A stretch of DNA of 64,000 nt from Chiridota heheva (lineage: Eukaryota > Echinodermata > Holothuroidea > Apodida > Chiridotidae), in the NCBI GenBank assembly GCA_020152595.1, contig JAIGNY010004119.1:514001-578000 (forward strand), written 5' to 3'. Of the stretch, positions 34,690 through 47,452 are shown piece by piece (the stretch's first letter is position 1; the number at the start of each line of letters is the position of its first letter). The position numbers and the translations under genes are program-made. The notes beneath the pieces were generated by a model. That model was not told where the DNA came from. It did no database searches and saw nothing but the letters and a program-made list of their open reading frames with translations.

Positions 34690-35415
34690 GTAAGAAAGCT
34701 TTAAAAAAAACCTTGATTTTCATCATTTATTTAGACTTGATAGTAATACCTTGAAGTATATTACTTTTACAAGTGTCACCTCAAGAACTCTTTGTTTAAG
34801 TGGTTGGCATGGGCGACTGTAAGGGATTTTAGTTTGGCGGGTCAAAACACGATTGGGGGGGGGGGGTAAAGTTGAACATCTTTTTCATTATACTTATAAT
34901 TCAAAACACAAAATAATGATTAGTAAATTGTTTAGGGGGGAAGGCAAGTGCACCTCTTTGCCCCTGTGGTGAGCCCCCATGGTAGTTGTTGAAAAGACCA
35001 TAAATCTCAAGGCCTGCTCACAAATAAAAGAAGTAAACATGTTGGAAATCACAGAAGTTTGTGTTCGAGGCAGCCAGTTTGTGTAGATCCATTAAGTATA
35101 AATGACAATTCTAGGAGAGGGTGCAAATTTGCATTTTTGTTGAAAAGATCTGAAAAATTAAAAATATATTTTAAAGCTGCCAAGTTAAAACCAGCTTTGA
35201 TAAAGTGAATGTGAGCTATTCCACAGATTACATCACAAGTTTGCATATTGCTTTGGTAAATACAAATCTGTTATTTAGTTTTATGGGGATTGTTCACTTT
35301 TTTATGATCTTAGGTTTCAAATTATCAAAGTGGTGTTGCCTCTAGTTAGTCAGTAATCATCCAAAAGACTTATATTGTGCCTAATGATTTTTACACCGAA
35401 ATTTCCTCTCTGCAG
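34690..35415. other. Intron between CCP4 and CCP5
   Basis: Holds a small MITE (34808-34981). The rest is AT-rich DNA with no recognised feature. Confidence 0.5.
34808..34981. mobile_element. MITE, hAT-like, 174 bp
   Basis: The left end CATGGGCGACTGTAAGG pairs with the reverse complement of the right end, CATGGGGGCTCACCACAGG. The flanks GTGGTTGG (34800-34807) and GTAGTTGT (34982-34989) agree at 6 of 8 positions, compatible with an aged 8-bp duplication. The interior is shared with 20487-20707 (CGATTGGGGG, ATAATGATTA, CTCTTTGCCCC). Non-coding. Confidence 0.6.
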
Positions 35416-35610
35416 CTATTACTTGCCCAACACCATACGTCCCTCCTCATGCAGAGATACAGAATACAGATGAGTGTTCCCCTGGAGGTAATATACCAGC
35501 TGGCATAACCTGTCAGTACGGATGTGAGAATGGATACATCCTGGCGGGTGACCCCACCCTTCAGTGTGAATTTGATGGTACGTGGAGTGGCAGTTTTCCA
35601 AGATGCGAAG
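35416..35610 (+). CDS. CCP5 (sushi) exon
   Basis: Acceptor TTTCCTCTCTGCAG, donor GAAGGTAAGAA, phase 1-1, 65 residues. It opens ITCPTPYVPPHAEI, with core CQYGCENGYILAG and end TWSGSFPRCE. Six Cys. It has the shortest linker before the final Trp in this group (EFDG). Confidence 0.95.
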
Positions 35611-36569
35611 GTAAGAATTTGAAAATCTTTGCACATAAGCTTTACAAGGCCTTTGTGTGTGATGTTTAATGCCGACCATGTCACCTTTATTTGCTCCCCA
35701 GACAATTTTGTAATTTACATACAGAGAATAAATGAAAACACATTTCCCCCCTTCTTCCCCCTCCCCCCTCCCCCATGAGATAAAGCTGCTCCTCTCTTTC
35801 CCCCAGCTTCAAAATCCTGGCGCCATCACTGGTGATGTCACTTTTACTTCAATGCTAGTCATTTCTGTTAACCTTTAGGCTTGATTGTCTCCTTAACAAA
35901 CGTCTCTCCCGCTTACAAAATATTGCTGCCAGGATTGTTACCCTAAGTAAACCAACTGAACACATTACTCCCATTTTAAGGAATTTACACTGGCTACCCA
36001 TTCATCATAGAATTGTTTTTGTGTATAAGTCTACTCATGCATTGTCTCCCACATATATTTCTTATCTTTTAATCCCATATAAGTAGGTTCATGCGTTCTA
36101 ATTTCAAACTTCAATTAGCTATTCCACGTACTTCTAGAACATGGGGTAATCGTTCATTTTCTTCTGCTGCCCCCTTTTTATGAAACAGACTTTCAGATAA
36201 CATCAAACTTAGTCCTTCCCTCAATTGTTTTAAATCATCATTAAAGACATTCCTCATGTGTTCGGATTCTGTTCACTTTTAAGCTTATATTTGTTCTTGT
36301 ATGTATGTATTTTGCAGTATTCTTAACTATTATTTCTTTTCTGTTCACATTGTTTTGCATTAATTGGTGTGTCGCTGCGCCATGAGCATCACTTTTGATG
36401 GATACTGGCGCATAACAATTAAGTGTTCAAGTTCATTATTATTAACAGATTAAGATTGTTTAATTGTTTTGCCAACATTTTATTCCTTTTATATTATATA
36501 TGATATAAATGCGTGACTACTAAGCCTATCCTACAAATGACTATAATGTGATTCATCTTGCTTTCACAG
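35611..36569. other. Intron between CCP5 and CCP6
   Basis: Contains a CR1-like LINE 3' fragment and a C-rich tract near 35740-35780. It ends in TTGCTTTCACAG. Confidence 0.55.
35880..36290 (+). mobile_element. CR1-like LINE, ORF2 C-terminal fragment
   Basis: With frameshifts it reads LQNIAARIVT, then ITPILRNLHWLPIHHRIVF, YKSTHALSPTYIS, then degraded sequence ending near DNIKLSPSL. The LQN-AAR, LHWLP and R-I-x-F-K series is the standard C-terminal thumb/tail of CR1/L2-type reverse transcriptases. Stops (for example TAA and TAG near 36070-36090) make it a pseudogene. Sense orientation, 5'-truncated. Confidence 0.75.
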
Positions 36570-36770
36570 CTGTAACATGTGATAACAGTGCATTGCCTGC
36601 TCCTAATAATGGCTACAAAAATGGTTGCTTCTCTGTGAGGGAGACATTTCAATCCGTGTGCACCCTGGGATGTAACCAAGGTTATATTCCCTCTCAAGGC
36701 CTCCCGATAACTTGTACAGATGACGGTGATGGGAATGGGGTGTGGAGTGATACGACACCAACTTGTGAAG
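36570..36770 (+). CDS. CCP6 (sushi) exon
   Basis: Acceptor TTGCTTTCACAG, donor GAAGGTAATTTA, phase 1-1, 67 residues. It opens VTCDNSALPAPNNGY, with core CTLGCNQGYIPSQG and end VWSDTTPTCE. Six Cys. A 26-bp tandem array starts about 55 bp after the donor. Confidence 0.95.
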
Positions 36771-36825
36771 GTAATTTACATTTAAAGTGTCTTGTTCATG
36801 GAAGTATAATTCAAAAGTAGTTTAT

Positions 36826-37436
36826 ATAGCTTTGTAGGAATAAATTATGATATTGCCTTGTAGAAATAAATTACGATATAGCCTTGTAGGAAAGAATTAC
36901 GATATTGCCTTGTAGGAATGAATTACGATATTGCTTTGTAGGAATGAATTACGAAATAGCATGTAGGAAGGAATTACGATATAGCCTTGTAGGAATGAAT
37001 TACGATATAGCATGTAGGAATGAATTACGATATAGTTTTGTAGGAAAGAATTACGATATAGCCTGTAGGAATAAATTTTGATATAGCCTTGTAGGAATGA
37101 ATTAAAATATAGCTTTGTAGGAATGAATTATGATATAGCTTGAAGGAATGAATTACGATATAGCCTGTAGGAATGAATTACGATATAGCCTTGTAGGAAT
37201 TAATTACGATTTAACCTTGTAGGAATGAATTATGATATAGCTTGTAGGAATGAATTACGATATAGCCTGTAGGAATGAATTACGATATAACCTTGTAGGA
37301 ATTAATTACGATTTAGCCTTGTAGGAATGAATTATGATATGGCCTTTAGGAATGAATTACGATATTGCCTGTAGGAATGAATTACGATATAGGCTGTGGA
37401 AATAAATTACGATATAGCCTGTAGGAATGAATTACC
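36826..37436. repeat. 26-bp minisatellite
   Basis: About 23 imperfect copies of GTAGGAATGAATTACGATAT plus AGCCTT. Lengths vary by 1-2 bp and the CTT is often lost. It starts about 55 bp downstream of the CCP6 donor. No coding meaning. Confidence 0.92.
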
Positions 37437-39984
37437 ATTATAATCATCATTCCCCATTTTTTATCAAGTGATCGTAAGAACACAGATCTGCTCATTAGGT
37501 CATCACACATTAGCATTTAAATTTACTTATGAGAAACTCATGATGATCTACCGGCCTCATTGAGTAATTTATCCAAATTGGGGTTATACCTGTCTAATGA
37601 TACATGCAACATCTCTCCTCCACTGATTGGGAAAACCCACAAAAGTAATATCGCCTTTCAAGCAATAGAATTTGATCTTGTTAATTACCACAAGCTGGTA
37701 CTACTTTTTATGTATTTTCTTTGTCTAGGAAAAATTACATGCGTAGTAGTTGCTTCCTCACAACCACATGTAATAGAAAGGATGTATAGATAACTTGACA
37801 AGGACTAGGATTATGGTACTGCAGGATAGCTAAAGAAATGACAAACTTGTTTGCTTGATCAATTTGCTCTATGATACAAGATCATTTTGAGTAAATTGTT
37901 TGAAGCAAAACAAACTGTGGTCAATCAAGGATGATATTGGTTTTGCTTGTATGCATTTTTACGGCATATATGCAGCACAGTTTATCATTTACCAGAAACT
38001 TAGCCAGAAATTTTATGGGGAGGGGGAGGGGGAAAGAGGAGTGGAGGCAGGGGGAAACCTCTGTGGAATTTTTTTTTTAACCCAAATTGTTGACCTTGTT
38101 TTACCGATTTTCTAAATGGTTTATAACAGGGGCCTAAGGGAATTTTTTTGGAAAATTGACTGAATTAAAGAAAATTGGCTGAATTTTTAGATAATTGTTA
38201 ATAACATCAAGATTAGAAGCCCAAAGGCTTCATGTCATAATCAAGCTGCTACAGTTATTCATTCCAAAAATTGATTTTCAGGAGGATGGGGTGTTATGGA
38301 TAATTGAATCACCACTTGCTGACGCCAGCATGAGGGGCAACGTTAACAATGGTGGTTCTGGGGTTAGTCCATTGTCAAGATGCCCATCTGTTACCAGAAA
38401 AATACATTGCCCATTTAATCTATTTTGATACCTGATAAAGACTGCTAAATGGAGGGGTCCTTCATAGTAAGCAGGATAATTATTCCCATTCACAATGTAT
38501 GTGCCTATGTGTGTGTGTGTGGGAAGGGGGGGGGGGACTTTGTATTCAAAATGCATGTGCAGAAGGTAAGAGGCCAATTTCCTCCAAAAAGGGGGAACAT
38601 GTACCCCATATATTTCTCTTGGCCCACAAGACCCAGTCTTGAAATGTTTATAATACGGCTAACAAGTAAAGTGCTAACTTCATTTCAAATGTAGTTGGTT
38701 TGAAAATATGTATGGAAGGGGGACAAAATAAGGCATGGTAGAGGGGGTTGACATACAAAATTGTTGGACATGTTGGACTGGCGCTTATTGTTAATACGTC
38801 AAATACCGAATCTGGATTTAACTTTTTAATTTGATCTTGTTAGTAAAAAGGGCTGGAATGTAATTTTCAAAGCCTTTCCGAGTCTTCAAAAAGTGTCAAA
38901 TGTTCGATTTTTGAACTTGCTATGGTGGTATTGATTTCAAAATAATTTTCCAATAATAAAAGAGTTCTATGGCCAGTAGGTAAGGATGTTTTGAGAAAGA
39001 AGCAAAAACTGACAAAATATGAGGTTTTCCTATGCAGCCCTACACCAGGGATAATGACCCATATGGTTGCCATCAAGTGTGGCCTGTAAGTGAAATCGAT
39101 TTTTCTTTTCAACATTCCTTTAAGATTATACACAACTTCTTTCTGAAGTTAAGACAAATAAATATATTGTTTCCATGTCAATACACATGGAGAAAGGTTT
39201 CAGGTTGTCTCTTACAGGTGCATCTAATCAGGGATGTTGAGTGAGCTGTGTGTGAATATGTTGTATTATGTAATGGGGAAAACAATACTTTGTTTGAGAG
39301 CTTTGCCAAACAGTATCCCTGCTTGAAACCATGGAGCTATTAACTAAAACAATGCATGAAACAAAGATGCTCTTTGTGAAAGAAACTTTTTTATTCTTTT
39401 TTTACCTCCATGAGTAGACCTACACTTATGATGTGTTTTATTTCAGCATATGTTAGTGCAGGCCCCAACTGGTGGTGAAATATTTCTAATATTAACTTGT
39501 TTGTACAACAACTCTATAAATGCTTGATCATGAAGCGGTTATGATTCTTCAGTGAAAGGGTAGTTACAATTTCATTATTCTAAAAAGAAGTGGAACAAAA
39601 GGAATACTTGCTTTTTGCAGTCAATTGATTTTAATTTGTTTTGGTGCTCACAAGGTGTGGTGGCAGGAAATATTAGAGATGGGGGAGGGGCATGTAATCC
39701 CCCCGTAGGTCACCGAGCAGACACATGGAACACCAATCTGTTTAATTGTAGTTTTTATATGCGACCTGTCTGGAACACAGCGCATAACCTGATAAGAGAA
39801 TGAAGTATGCAATGTGCTTCCTTATTGGGGATAACATAATATCCAATTTCATCGCTATGGACAACTTCTCCCATTATAAATATTTGGGGGCAGGACCAAA
39901 AAACAACAAGTTAAGAAAAGCAATTTGCAGTTACCCCATGGAAGGGGTCCAGGGGGTAAAGCCTTCGAAAGTGCTGCTTTGGTA

Positions 39985-40290
39985 AAAAAAATCCCCTAAA
40001 TTGAAGAAGAAAAAATCCTGTAAATTGAAGAAGGAAAAATCCTGTAAATTGAAGAAGAAAAAATCCCAAAAATAAATTTAATTTCCCAAAAAGGAAGGAA
40101 ATTTTCCGAAAAGGAAGAAAATTTCCCAAAAGGGAAGAAAATTTCCCAAAAAGGAAGGAAATTTCCTGAAAAGGAAGAACATTTCCCGAAAAGGAAGGAA
40201 ATTTCTTGAAAAGGAAAGAAAATTCCCCAAAGTTGAAGGAAAAAAAACTCACCAAATCTGAAGTAACTTTCAGCAAAATGAAGGAAATTT
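39985..40290. repeat. Purine-rich imperfect tandem array
   Basis: Repeats of AATTGAAGAAGAAAAAATCC followed by repeats of AAAAGGAAGGAAATTTCCC, with unit length near 20 bp. Decayed. Gives a spurious minus-strand ORF rich in Phe and Leu (39911-40276). Confidence 0.8.
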
Positions 40291-41394
40291 ACAAAATTTT
40301 GGGCATTCCCTCACTTTTAAGAAAACTGAAAAGTTTCCCTTTTAAAAATATAAAAAGTGCCCCCTAATTACTACCTTCCCCTCTGCCCTCACCCCCCTCT
40401 CCTGCCTGAGTCCCTTCCAACACCCCTGGCCATGGCCTCTATCCCTCTGATTCTATCACCACTGTATTATTCTCTCCAACATTGTCATATTATCAGTATC
40501 ATGCAAATGGAGGGACCGGACATTGAGGCCCCGTATGTTTCAATATTTTTGCTGGCTCCCACCTGCTGAATATCTTGTCCAGAGCTTGTATTTTTTTAAT
40601 CTTAAATTATTAGCCATTTAATTACTTCCCAAACTTCCTCCAGAGAGAACTTATTCCATCATCTCGTGGATGTGTTGTGCACATGTTAGTTAGAAAGTTT
40701 GTCTCAACCTATCTATCAAGAAACTTTACTGAACAGTAACATATGTGTAAGTGTAAACACTGCCTTACTCGATTTGTGAACCGCCCAAGAAAATGTAGGC
40801 CAAAATAAATTTTAATATAATTGGGAACAAAAACATTAAATAATAGTTATTTCTTATTGATTCTGTTTTCTAAACAATTAGTTGATCTACCTCTAGTCAT
40901 TTTCTTAAGTAAAGGAGAGGTAAATTAATTTGAAATGGAAAGGATGTTTGTGCAATAAGCGTGGCTCGTTGTCCAGAAGGTCAAATCATGGCGTATGAAT
41001 ACATGTAATATGAGAAGTTTGTTCATGAAGCGAATTGCGTCGTGAATTTAATGCATTTAAACTAATATTGTCTCTATTTGTCTATTTACCTTGGAAGGTT
41101 TTAATACCAGGGGAACCGACTTTCTACTTTTAAAGCATTTGTAGTCTAATAATGATAACTCAGATCAAGAAACATGGAACAGTGTTTGACGATTTGAATA
41201 TGTGGAAGGTTGTTCATAACTGCAGATTCTTATGACAAGTAATGGCAGTAATATACACTAGGTCATGAAAGAAATGATTAAGGAATGCAGGTCTAAAATT
41301 TACATAAATTATAATGGATAAATTCTCAGCGAAATTAGTAATTGTTCATTAAATTGTGACTACTTGATTATTTTAAAGTTGATGTTGATTCCCA

Positions 41395-41942
41395 TCAAGA
41401 TTCAAAGGCCTATAGAGCCGATGTATATGCCTGGTTTCCATGGTGCTAAGCAATGAGAGTACTTTACTACCCTGGATGGGACACCAGTCCATTGCAGGTT
41501 AACTTTCCAGCAGTAACTAGTACTCATCTCACAGCTGAGTGAAGTGGACCAATGTGATAAAGTGTCTTGCCCCATTTAAAGAAAGCCCCCCTTGAAATAC
41601 GGATGGGATGAAACTGCCACTGTCATTTTCATCCCGTTTCAAGGATATTCTCTCAATAAGCTGACCATGTATTACGCATTTATTTGATCACAAATTTTCT
41701 AATGATACGAAGTAGAGTTACGTGGAAATGAAATAGGAAACTCGAAAATATTCAGTGACCGCATATCAATGTCATGTAATCGTTCATGCGTTCACTAGAA
41801 TGCCACAGGCACAGAAAACCAGGATGAAGTAGTGTTCAAGGGGTGGATTCTGTAAGGCAAAGACACAGCACAGCACCCTGGATGAGATGTGATCCTGGTA
41901 CCTTTTGAATACGAGACTGACGCCCTAACCACTGGGCTACCT
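41395..41942 (-). mobile_element. tRNA-derived SINE (minus strand), interrupted
   Basis: Minus-strand head from 41942: AGGTAGCCCAGTGGTTAGGG. Box A TAGCCCAGTGG matches consensus; box B GGATCACATC has one mismatch. The body shares ACAGCTGAGTGAAGTGG and AAAGTGTCTTGCCCC with 32705-32988. Comparison with that copy suggests that about 280 bp (41578-41857) of unrelated sequence interrupts it. Confidence 0.65.
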
Positions 41943-44159
41943 GTATAAATCTCAGTGAAATTCGTTATCTTTCTTTAAACTGTGACTATTTGATTGTGAT
42001 GCATGCACAATTCTATGCTGATTATCTTTTAAAAATCCAAGCACACAAGGGAATGCTAAATCCACACATCCATTTATTTTTAATACTGAGACTTAATCCA
42101 TCAATTGCAAAATGACGTCATCCGGAGGTAATTTTGTAGACAAACCAAATTTTGGTAAGCAAAGAGCTGTGCAACGCAATCAACCAATTTGTACAATGCA
42201 GGGAGTCAACAGAAAACATAAACAAATAAACTACATTTTCTGTGAATTGATCCAAGGCAAAGTTTGCCTCTAAAATGCTTTTTGACTTATCAAAAACCTA
42301 CATATTTCACTCAAAAGGAACTGTTATTTTATTCTGAAAGCCTAATTTGGCATCAAAACCACAATTTTTAAATCGATTCTTGAGAGATAATATTAGGCTT
42401 AATAAGCCTAACTTAAAAATGTTAGCCTAGGGGTTAACGCTAGAGCCGATACTCGATAACGCCGAACTTCTTAGTCTTATCGTTACAAGTTACATGTCTA
42501 GCTTAAGTAGACTTACTATAATGTTAATGTACTTCATTTTTGCTGAAAAAAGAAACAAAAAAATTAAAAGAACAACAAGTGTAGATTTTGTTCATGGTTT
42601 CGACTAAATTCCTCTTCATAGGCCTAAGTTAGTAACAGGCCGAACGTTAGGCCTACACAGTATTCAATTTGTGCATAAGATTCAACACAAAAAAACATAT
42701 AGTAATACTAACAAATACTAAGCAAGAAATTAGAATAGAACTAAAGGTGAGGCCTTGTTACGATATATAATAGCAAATATAAAATCAAACGTCAGTAAAA
42801 AATTGGCAAAAAGACAAATACAGCCAAAGTAACAAACCGTACATTGAAATGTATGATGAAATATGAAACATCTAAAGAAGATGTCCACTTTCCCAGTTTT
42901 GATGATAGTACTGTGTGAGTATAATATGAACATACAGTCATTTTAATCTTACAGTATCTCCTCATGAAGCTTGATGTTTAATGTACTTTTGGTAGTGATA
43001 TTGAATGAAAAACGTGTACGAACTTAGTGAATACATCAGTACTGTAGGTATTTGCAGTCATTTAAATGATAAATTGTGCATTGTGTCACAGTGCCTTCAA
43101 AACCATCCTCTTCATGTAGCTTAGCATGAATATAAAACTTTAAAAAAAAATACAACATTTCTTGGTATTTATATCTACAATTTATGGCCATCCTACACAG
43201 GTATGATCCTATATCGTTCAAAATAGTGTAAGAAGAACCTTAATTCATTGGCCCTTGCTTAGTTGAGAAAACACCCACAAGGTCCACCCTAAACCAGAAA
43301 GTATATATAAATCCCAGAGATAAATCATAGATAAAATCCACATCTATATTTGATTTAAATCACATGATAAAACCAGATAAAGACATGAATTTATTTGTCT
43401 ATAAAATGAACATTCAATCAATATGATATCTATCTTGGTGTGATCATACGTAATTAACTATCATTCACCTCACTTATACTTTCTTTAATTTTGGATGGCT
43501 TTAATTCAATGGGTTTATGGTTCAAATTAGTAGGTAGGCTGAAAACCTAAATCATATAGGCATTTTTTTTTTTTTTTTTTGACTGATTCTGGTCCTACTC
43601 GGATTTGTGGATTAAGCCTATATCTTTTGAATTTGAAAAAAATTTGATAAAAGTTTTGATATAGGCCTAATACTTAGATTACAATCGCCGAAAGAGTTTT
43701 CCCAGCGAATAAAAGATTAATCGAATCCGTATTTTCATGCGTGAACGCTTACTTAATAATACTGGCCTTGGTTAAAAAAACTCGTACAAAGTTCAAGTTG
43801 GAGCTTTGTTTACTATCGTAAAAAAACAAATTTTCAGTTCTGTGTAAATTACTCCCTACTACTATTCTACGTATGAATTATTGACTAAATTTAAGTGTTT
43901 TTTCCAAATTAATGATAAAATTGGTCAAAATAATCCATTTTACATTGATTTACCAATAAGCCATCGAGATCGAGCACAATATGCATAGCTTGCATACATA
44001 CAGTTTTCCCACACTGTGCCTACAAATTTGCCTGCGCTTGTAAAGTTCCCGGATGGTAAACAACTTTTGGATTAGGTCTATATGGTTGCTTATACTTTTG
44101 GTTTTGTTGAGAGGTGACTTGTGACTCACTGCTAATATTTTTGTTTTGTTTTTGGCCAG

Positions 44160-44369
44160 AGGTTACCTGCGACCCACTGGACCCACCAGAGCATGGGTTA
44201 ATTCAAGGTTGCACTCATCAGGGTGTGACCACAAACATAGATGAGCTCCAGTCTTTTGGTTCCATTTGCACAAGTATCTGCGATGCAGGGTTCACTGGGT
44301 TTGGATCCAATGGCAGATCGTGCTTGATCAATGGCAACTGGGATGGCGGTCAACCTTTTGAATGTAGAG
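44160..44369 (+). CDS. CCP7 (sushi) exon
   Basis: Acceptor TTTTTGGCCAG (the exon starts AGGTTACC in phase 1), donor AGAGGTAATGTG, phase 1-1, 70 residues. It opens VTCDPLDPPEHGLIQGC, with core CTSICDAGFTGFGS and end NWDGGQPFECR. Six Cys. The first loop is long (QGVTTNIDELQSFGS). The core has GF where the other modules in this group, except CCP10, have GY. Confidence 0.95.
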
Positions 44370-45886
44370 GTAATGTGTTCTATTGGCATTGTATTATTCA
44401 AAATCAAGTATATTTCAAGTAGAAGGTGTACCTATGAAAACTGATGGTTTTCATGCATTGTGAGGAGGATTGCAGGGTGGGGGTGGAGTTCGGAATCCAC
44501 CAAGAGGTCCATAAATCATGGTAACAGTGCTGTAACCTGTGTATATTTAATGAGAAAGCACTTTAACTTTTGAGAGAGATTCTGTGCTTTACCTCAACCA
44601 GTACTATTTGAAAAGCAAAAAGAAATGGTTTATTTTTGTATGAAAGAAGCCACCTAAACCTCTATGAACTTCAATAGTTTTGATGGGAAAATCTTTCATG
44701 GGACCCCAAAAGGGAGTTTTAAAACAAGTCTTGGAAAGAGGAATTGCCTCCTCTTTACAATACGATAGCTTCACCAGTATACCCATAATAAAGTGATTCA
44801 ACTCCATTTTTGACGCTATAGAGTATGTGCACTGACATCATGTGTGCAAGGTGGGAAATCATCTAATCAAATGCAATGTATGCAAATCTCACATTTCAAT
44901 TTTTCTTTATTTGACTTTTAGCAGGTCAAACTTCAGCATCTTCATTTAGTTTGCTGTCCTTTGATGAAAATATGAATGCAGAATTTGAGATTAGACCTTT
45001 ATCAGTGAAATTAAAGGTTTATGGATGTGTAGAGGCAACATAAGCTGAATTTCTTTAAGATCTGTTATAAACCATGAAGTAATAAATCATTTCATCAAAA
45101 TCTGTTAAAAATTTACCATATTACATCATTTTGAAATCTCAGGCATCAGTTTGCAAAATTTTATGCAAACCTTTTTCAAGGTAATACAGGGTGACCGTTT
45201 TATTCTATTTTGTAAATCCTTTTTTAATTTTTCTAATGTCTATCATTTTTGTTTAAAGTAGTGCAGTAAATTCTGATCAAATGTTGTCAATCTTTACCAT
45301 AACCCTAAGCAAATTTCTAGTAGGAATAGACTTTTCTATCATTTTCAGTGACTAAAGTTTTGTAAAGAAATTTCAAGATAATATGAAGATTTTTTTGTTG
45401 ATATATGCCCAGTCGTGCATCACAAATGAAACAAACATTAAAAATATGTCAATTTTTTGAAGTGGTGCAGCAAATTCTGACCTTTGCCATGCCGCCAATA
45501 GAATTCTAGCAGGAATAGATTTTCCTATTCACTTTTAGTGCCTAAGAATTGAGAAAGAAATTGAAAGATTTACATAAAGATTTAGATAGAGGCAAGTCAT
45601 ACATCATAAATTTTGCATGAATTAAAAACTGATCAAACTTTTGATCAGCCATAACTCAAAAACATGAAATGTTATTTTTAAAACTCCAAAACTGATCTGT
45701 TCTGGTTTGTCCGTAGACCTTTGAGGATGGTTTATATTGTACTTCAAATTAAATTTATGTTATTTAAACCTTGAATCACCATTCAGCTTTCTTTATTTTG
45801 TCAGAAATTGATGTGAATCATTTCTGATGCTGCTTTGTTGAAAAAGAATAGAATTTGATTTGCTGAGTTTTCTTCATCTTTTTTAG
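44370..45886. other. Intron between CCP7 and HYR3
   Basis: AT-rich. An imperfect internal duplication of roughly 190 bp is visible (about 45245-45390 and 45460-45590; shared words GTGCAGTAAATTCTGA, CTAGTAGGAATAGA, CTTTTCTATC). No exon seen. Confidence 0.5.
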
Positions 45887-45987
45887 ATGTGACCCCTCCT
45901 GACCTTGACTGCCCCAGTGACATTGTTCTGTTTGCTGATGAAGGTAGACTTGTCGCTCTTGTAGATTACAGCTGGGAACCTCTGGAC
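45887..45987 (+). CDS. HYR3 first-half exon
   Basis: Acceptor CATCTTTTTTAG, donor CTGGACGTAAGAAT. Phase 1 in, phase 0 out, 101 nt. It reads VTPPDLDCPSDIVL and ends DYSWEPLD, the N-terminal HYR strands up to the W-x-P turn. The intron lies at a different place and phase from the intron in HYR1 and HYR4 (phase 2, about 12 codons later). Confidence 0.92.
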
Positions 45988-46671
45988 GTAAGAATGATTT
46001 AATCATTTTGTAAGGTCTGACACCATTTAGGTCAAGATTGTTCATTTTATATGATACAAAATGGTGAAGAAATTATTTAAATATTGTATTCCCTAATGGA
46101 GATAGTTATGTTTAATACCCTGACAGGTTATTGTAAGACTGACTAGAATTATATCACCAGTGGCAGTTTTACTTGTTTCTCCCCCCACCCCCCCTCCCTC
46201 CCCATCAAGTGACGTATTTTGTCCAATTTAAAAGCCAAAATCCTGGTGTCGCCTCTGCATATCACATGCTCACATTCCTCAAATGTCCTGTATATTCTAT
46301 TTCATTTTGTTTTGAAATTTTGTGGCCTAAAAGCACAAAGTACTTTGTAACATGCAAATTAGTAAAACGTATCAGTGAAGTGACTGATTTTGCAAAGAAA
46401 GTTTTAGAATAGTTTGATTAATTATGCTTTTTATTTGCCTTAGAAAAAAATTCCCAAAGCTTAGACATTTGTCATGCTGAACTTTCATGGATGTATGTTT
46501 TAGGTGTGAAAATATTTTGTTTATGAAGAAAAGTATATTTAATTTCAGGAATTATCTTTGGTATCAGATTTATTTAGACTTCTGTTGGATAAACACCCTG
46601 AAATAGAGTAACTGCAGTGCATATGATGTTTGATGATCATTCCTAGTCGTGATTTAGACCATCAAATAAAA
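45988..46671. other. Intron within HYR3, left part
   Basis: AT-rich with a C-rich tract near 46180. No exon seen. The 30-bp array follows. Confidence 0.5.
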
Positions 46672-47272
46672 ATTTCTGTCTTTTGTTGATAACATTTGCA
46701 CCTTATCTATTTGATGATAACATTTTTACCTTATCATTTTGTTGATAACATGTGCACCTTATCTTTTTATTGATAACATTTGCGCCTTATCTTTCTGTTG
46801 ATAAAATGTGCACCTTATCTATTTGTTGATAACATTTGCACCTTTTTTTGTTGTTAATAACATGTGCACCTTATCTTTTTATTGATAACATTTGCACCTG
46901 ATCTTTTTGTTGATTACATGTGCACCTTATATTTTTGTTGATAACATTTGCACCTTATCTTTTTGTTGATAACATGTGCACCTTAACTTTTTGTTAATAA
47001 CATTTGCACCTGATCTTTTTATTGATAACATTTGCACCTTATCTTTATGTAGATAACATATGTACCTTATCTTTATGTTGATAACAAGTGCACCTTATCT
47101 TTATGTTGATAACATGTGTACCTTATCTTTATGTTGATAACATGTGCACCTTATCTTTATGTTGATAACATGTGCACCTTATCTTTATGTTGATAACATG
47201 TGCACCTTATCCTTTTGTTGATAAAATTTGCACCTCATCTTTTTGCTGATAACATTTGCACCTTATCTTTAT
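46672..47272. repeat. 30-bp minisatellite ending at the HYR3b splice acceptor
   Basis: About 20 copies of TTGTTGATAACATTTGCACC plus TTATCTTTTT (variants ATGTGCACC, CTTTATG). Each unit carries TGATAAC, which fits the metazoan branch-point pattern yUnAy, and then a pyrimidine-rich stretch without AG. The only AGs in the 47040-47282 stretch are at 47051 and 47087, so the last 195 bases before the acceptor are AG-free. The final unit runs into ATCAAATGCAG, the actual acceptor. Confidence 0.93.
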
Positions 47273-47283
47273 ATCAAATGCAG

Positions 47284-47452
47284 TTCATTGATGTCAGCCC
47301 GCCTGTTTTTATAATTCTGCAAAGCATAAACTCAGTTTCAGTAACCGGTAATCGTACGTCCGTCTTCCCCGAAGGCTCTTACACACTCCTTTACCATGCA
47401 GAAGACCAAGCCGGCAATGAAGCGACTTGTACCTTTGAGTTTACAGTTAGGG
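47284..47452 (+). CDS. HYR3 second-half exon
   Basis: Phase 0 in, phase 1 out (acceptor ATCAAATGCAG, donor AGGGGTAAGTAA), 169 nt. It begins FIDVSPPVF, contains SVFPEGSYTLLYHAEDQAGN, and ends CTFEFTVR. Joined to the first half it makes a 90-residue HYR domain with both conserved Cys. The acceptor has no good pyrimidine tract of its own beyond the last satellite unit. Confidence 0.93.

Larger units (their letters stand above)
37437..44159. other. Rest of the intron between CCP6 and CCP7 (7.4 kb in all)
   Basis: Mostly AT-rich DNA with no exon. It contains a purine-rich run (about 38015-38055), an imperfect GGAAGAAAATTTCCC array (39985-40290), a SINE (41395-41942) and a poly-T run (43561-43580). 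42390-42660 holds several palindromic TAGGCCTA-like words common in marine invertebrate DNA. Nothing else recognised. Confidence 0.55.

Noticed and set aside
36826-37436. CRISPR-like regular repeats
   Set aside because: Contiguous tandem units without unique spacers, in an animal gene. The same applies to the 23-, 25-, 30-, 37- and 71-bp arrays.
39911-40276. Minus-strand 121-codon Phe/Leu-rich ORF, membrane-protein-like
   Set aside because: Produced by the AAAGGAAGGAAATTTCCC imperfect repeat. No start context or domain.
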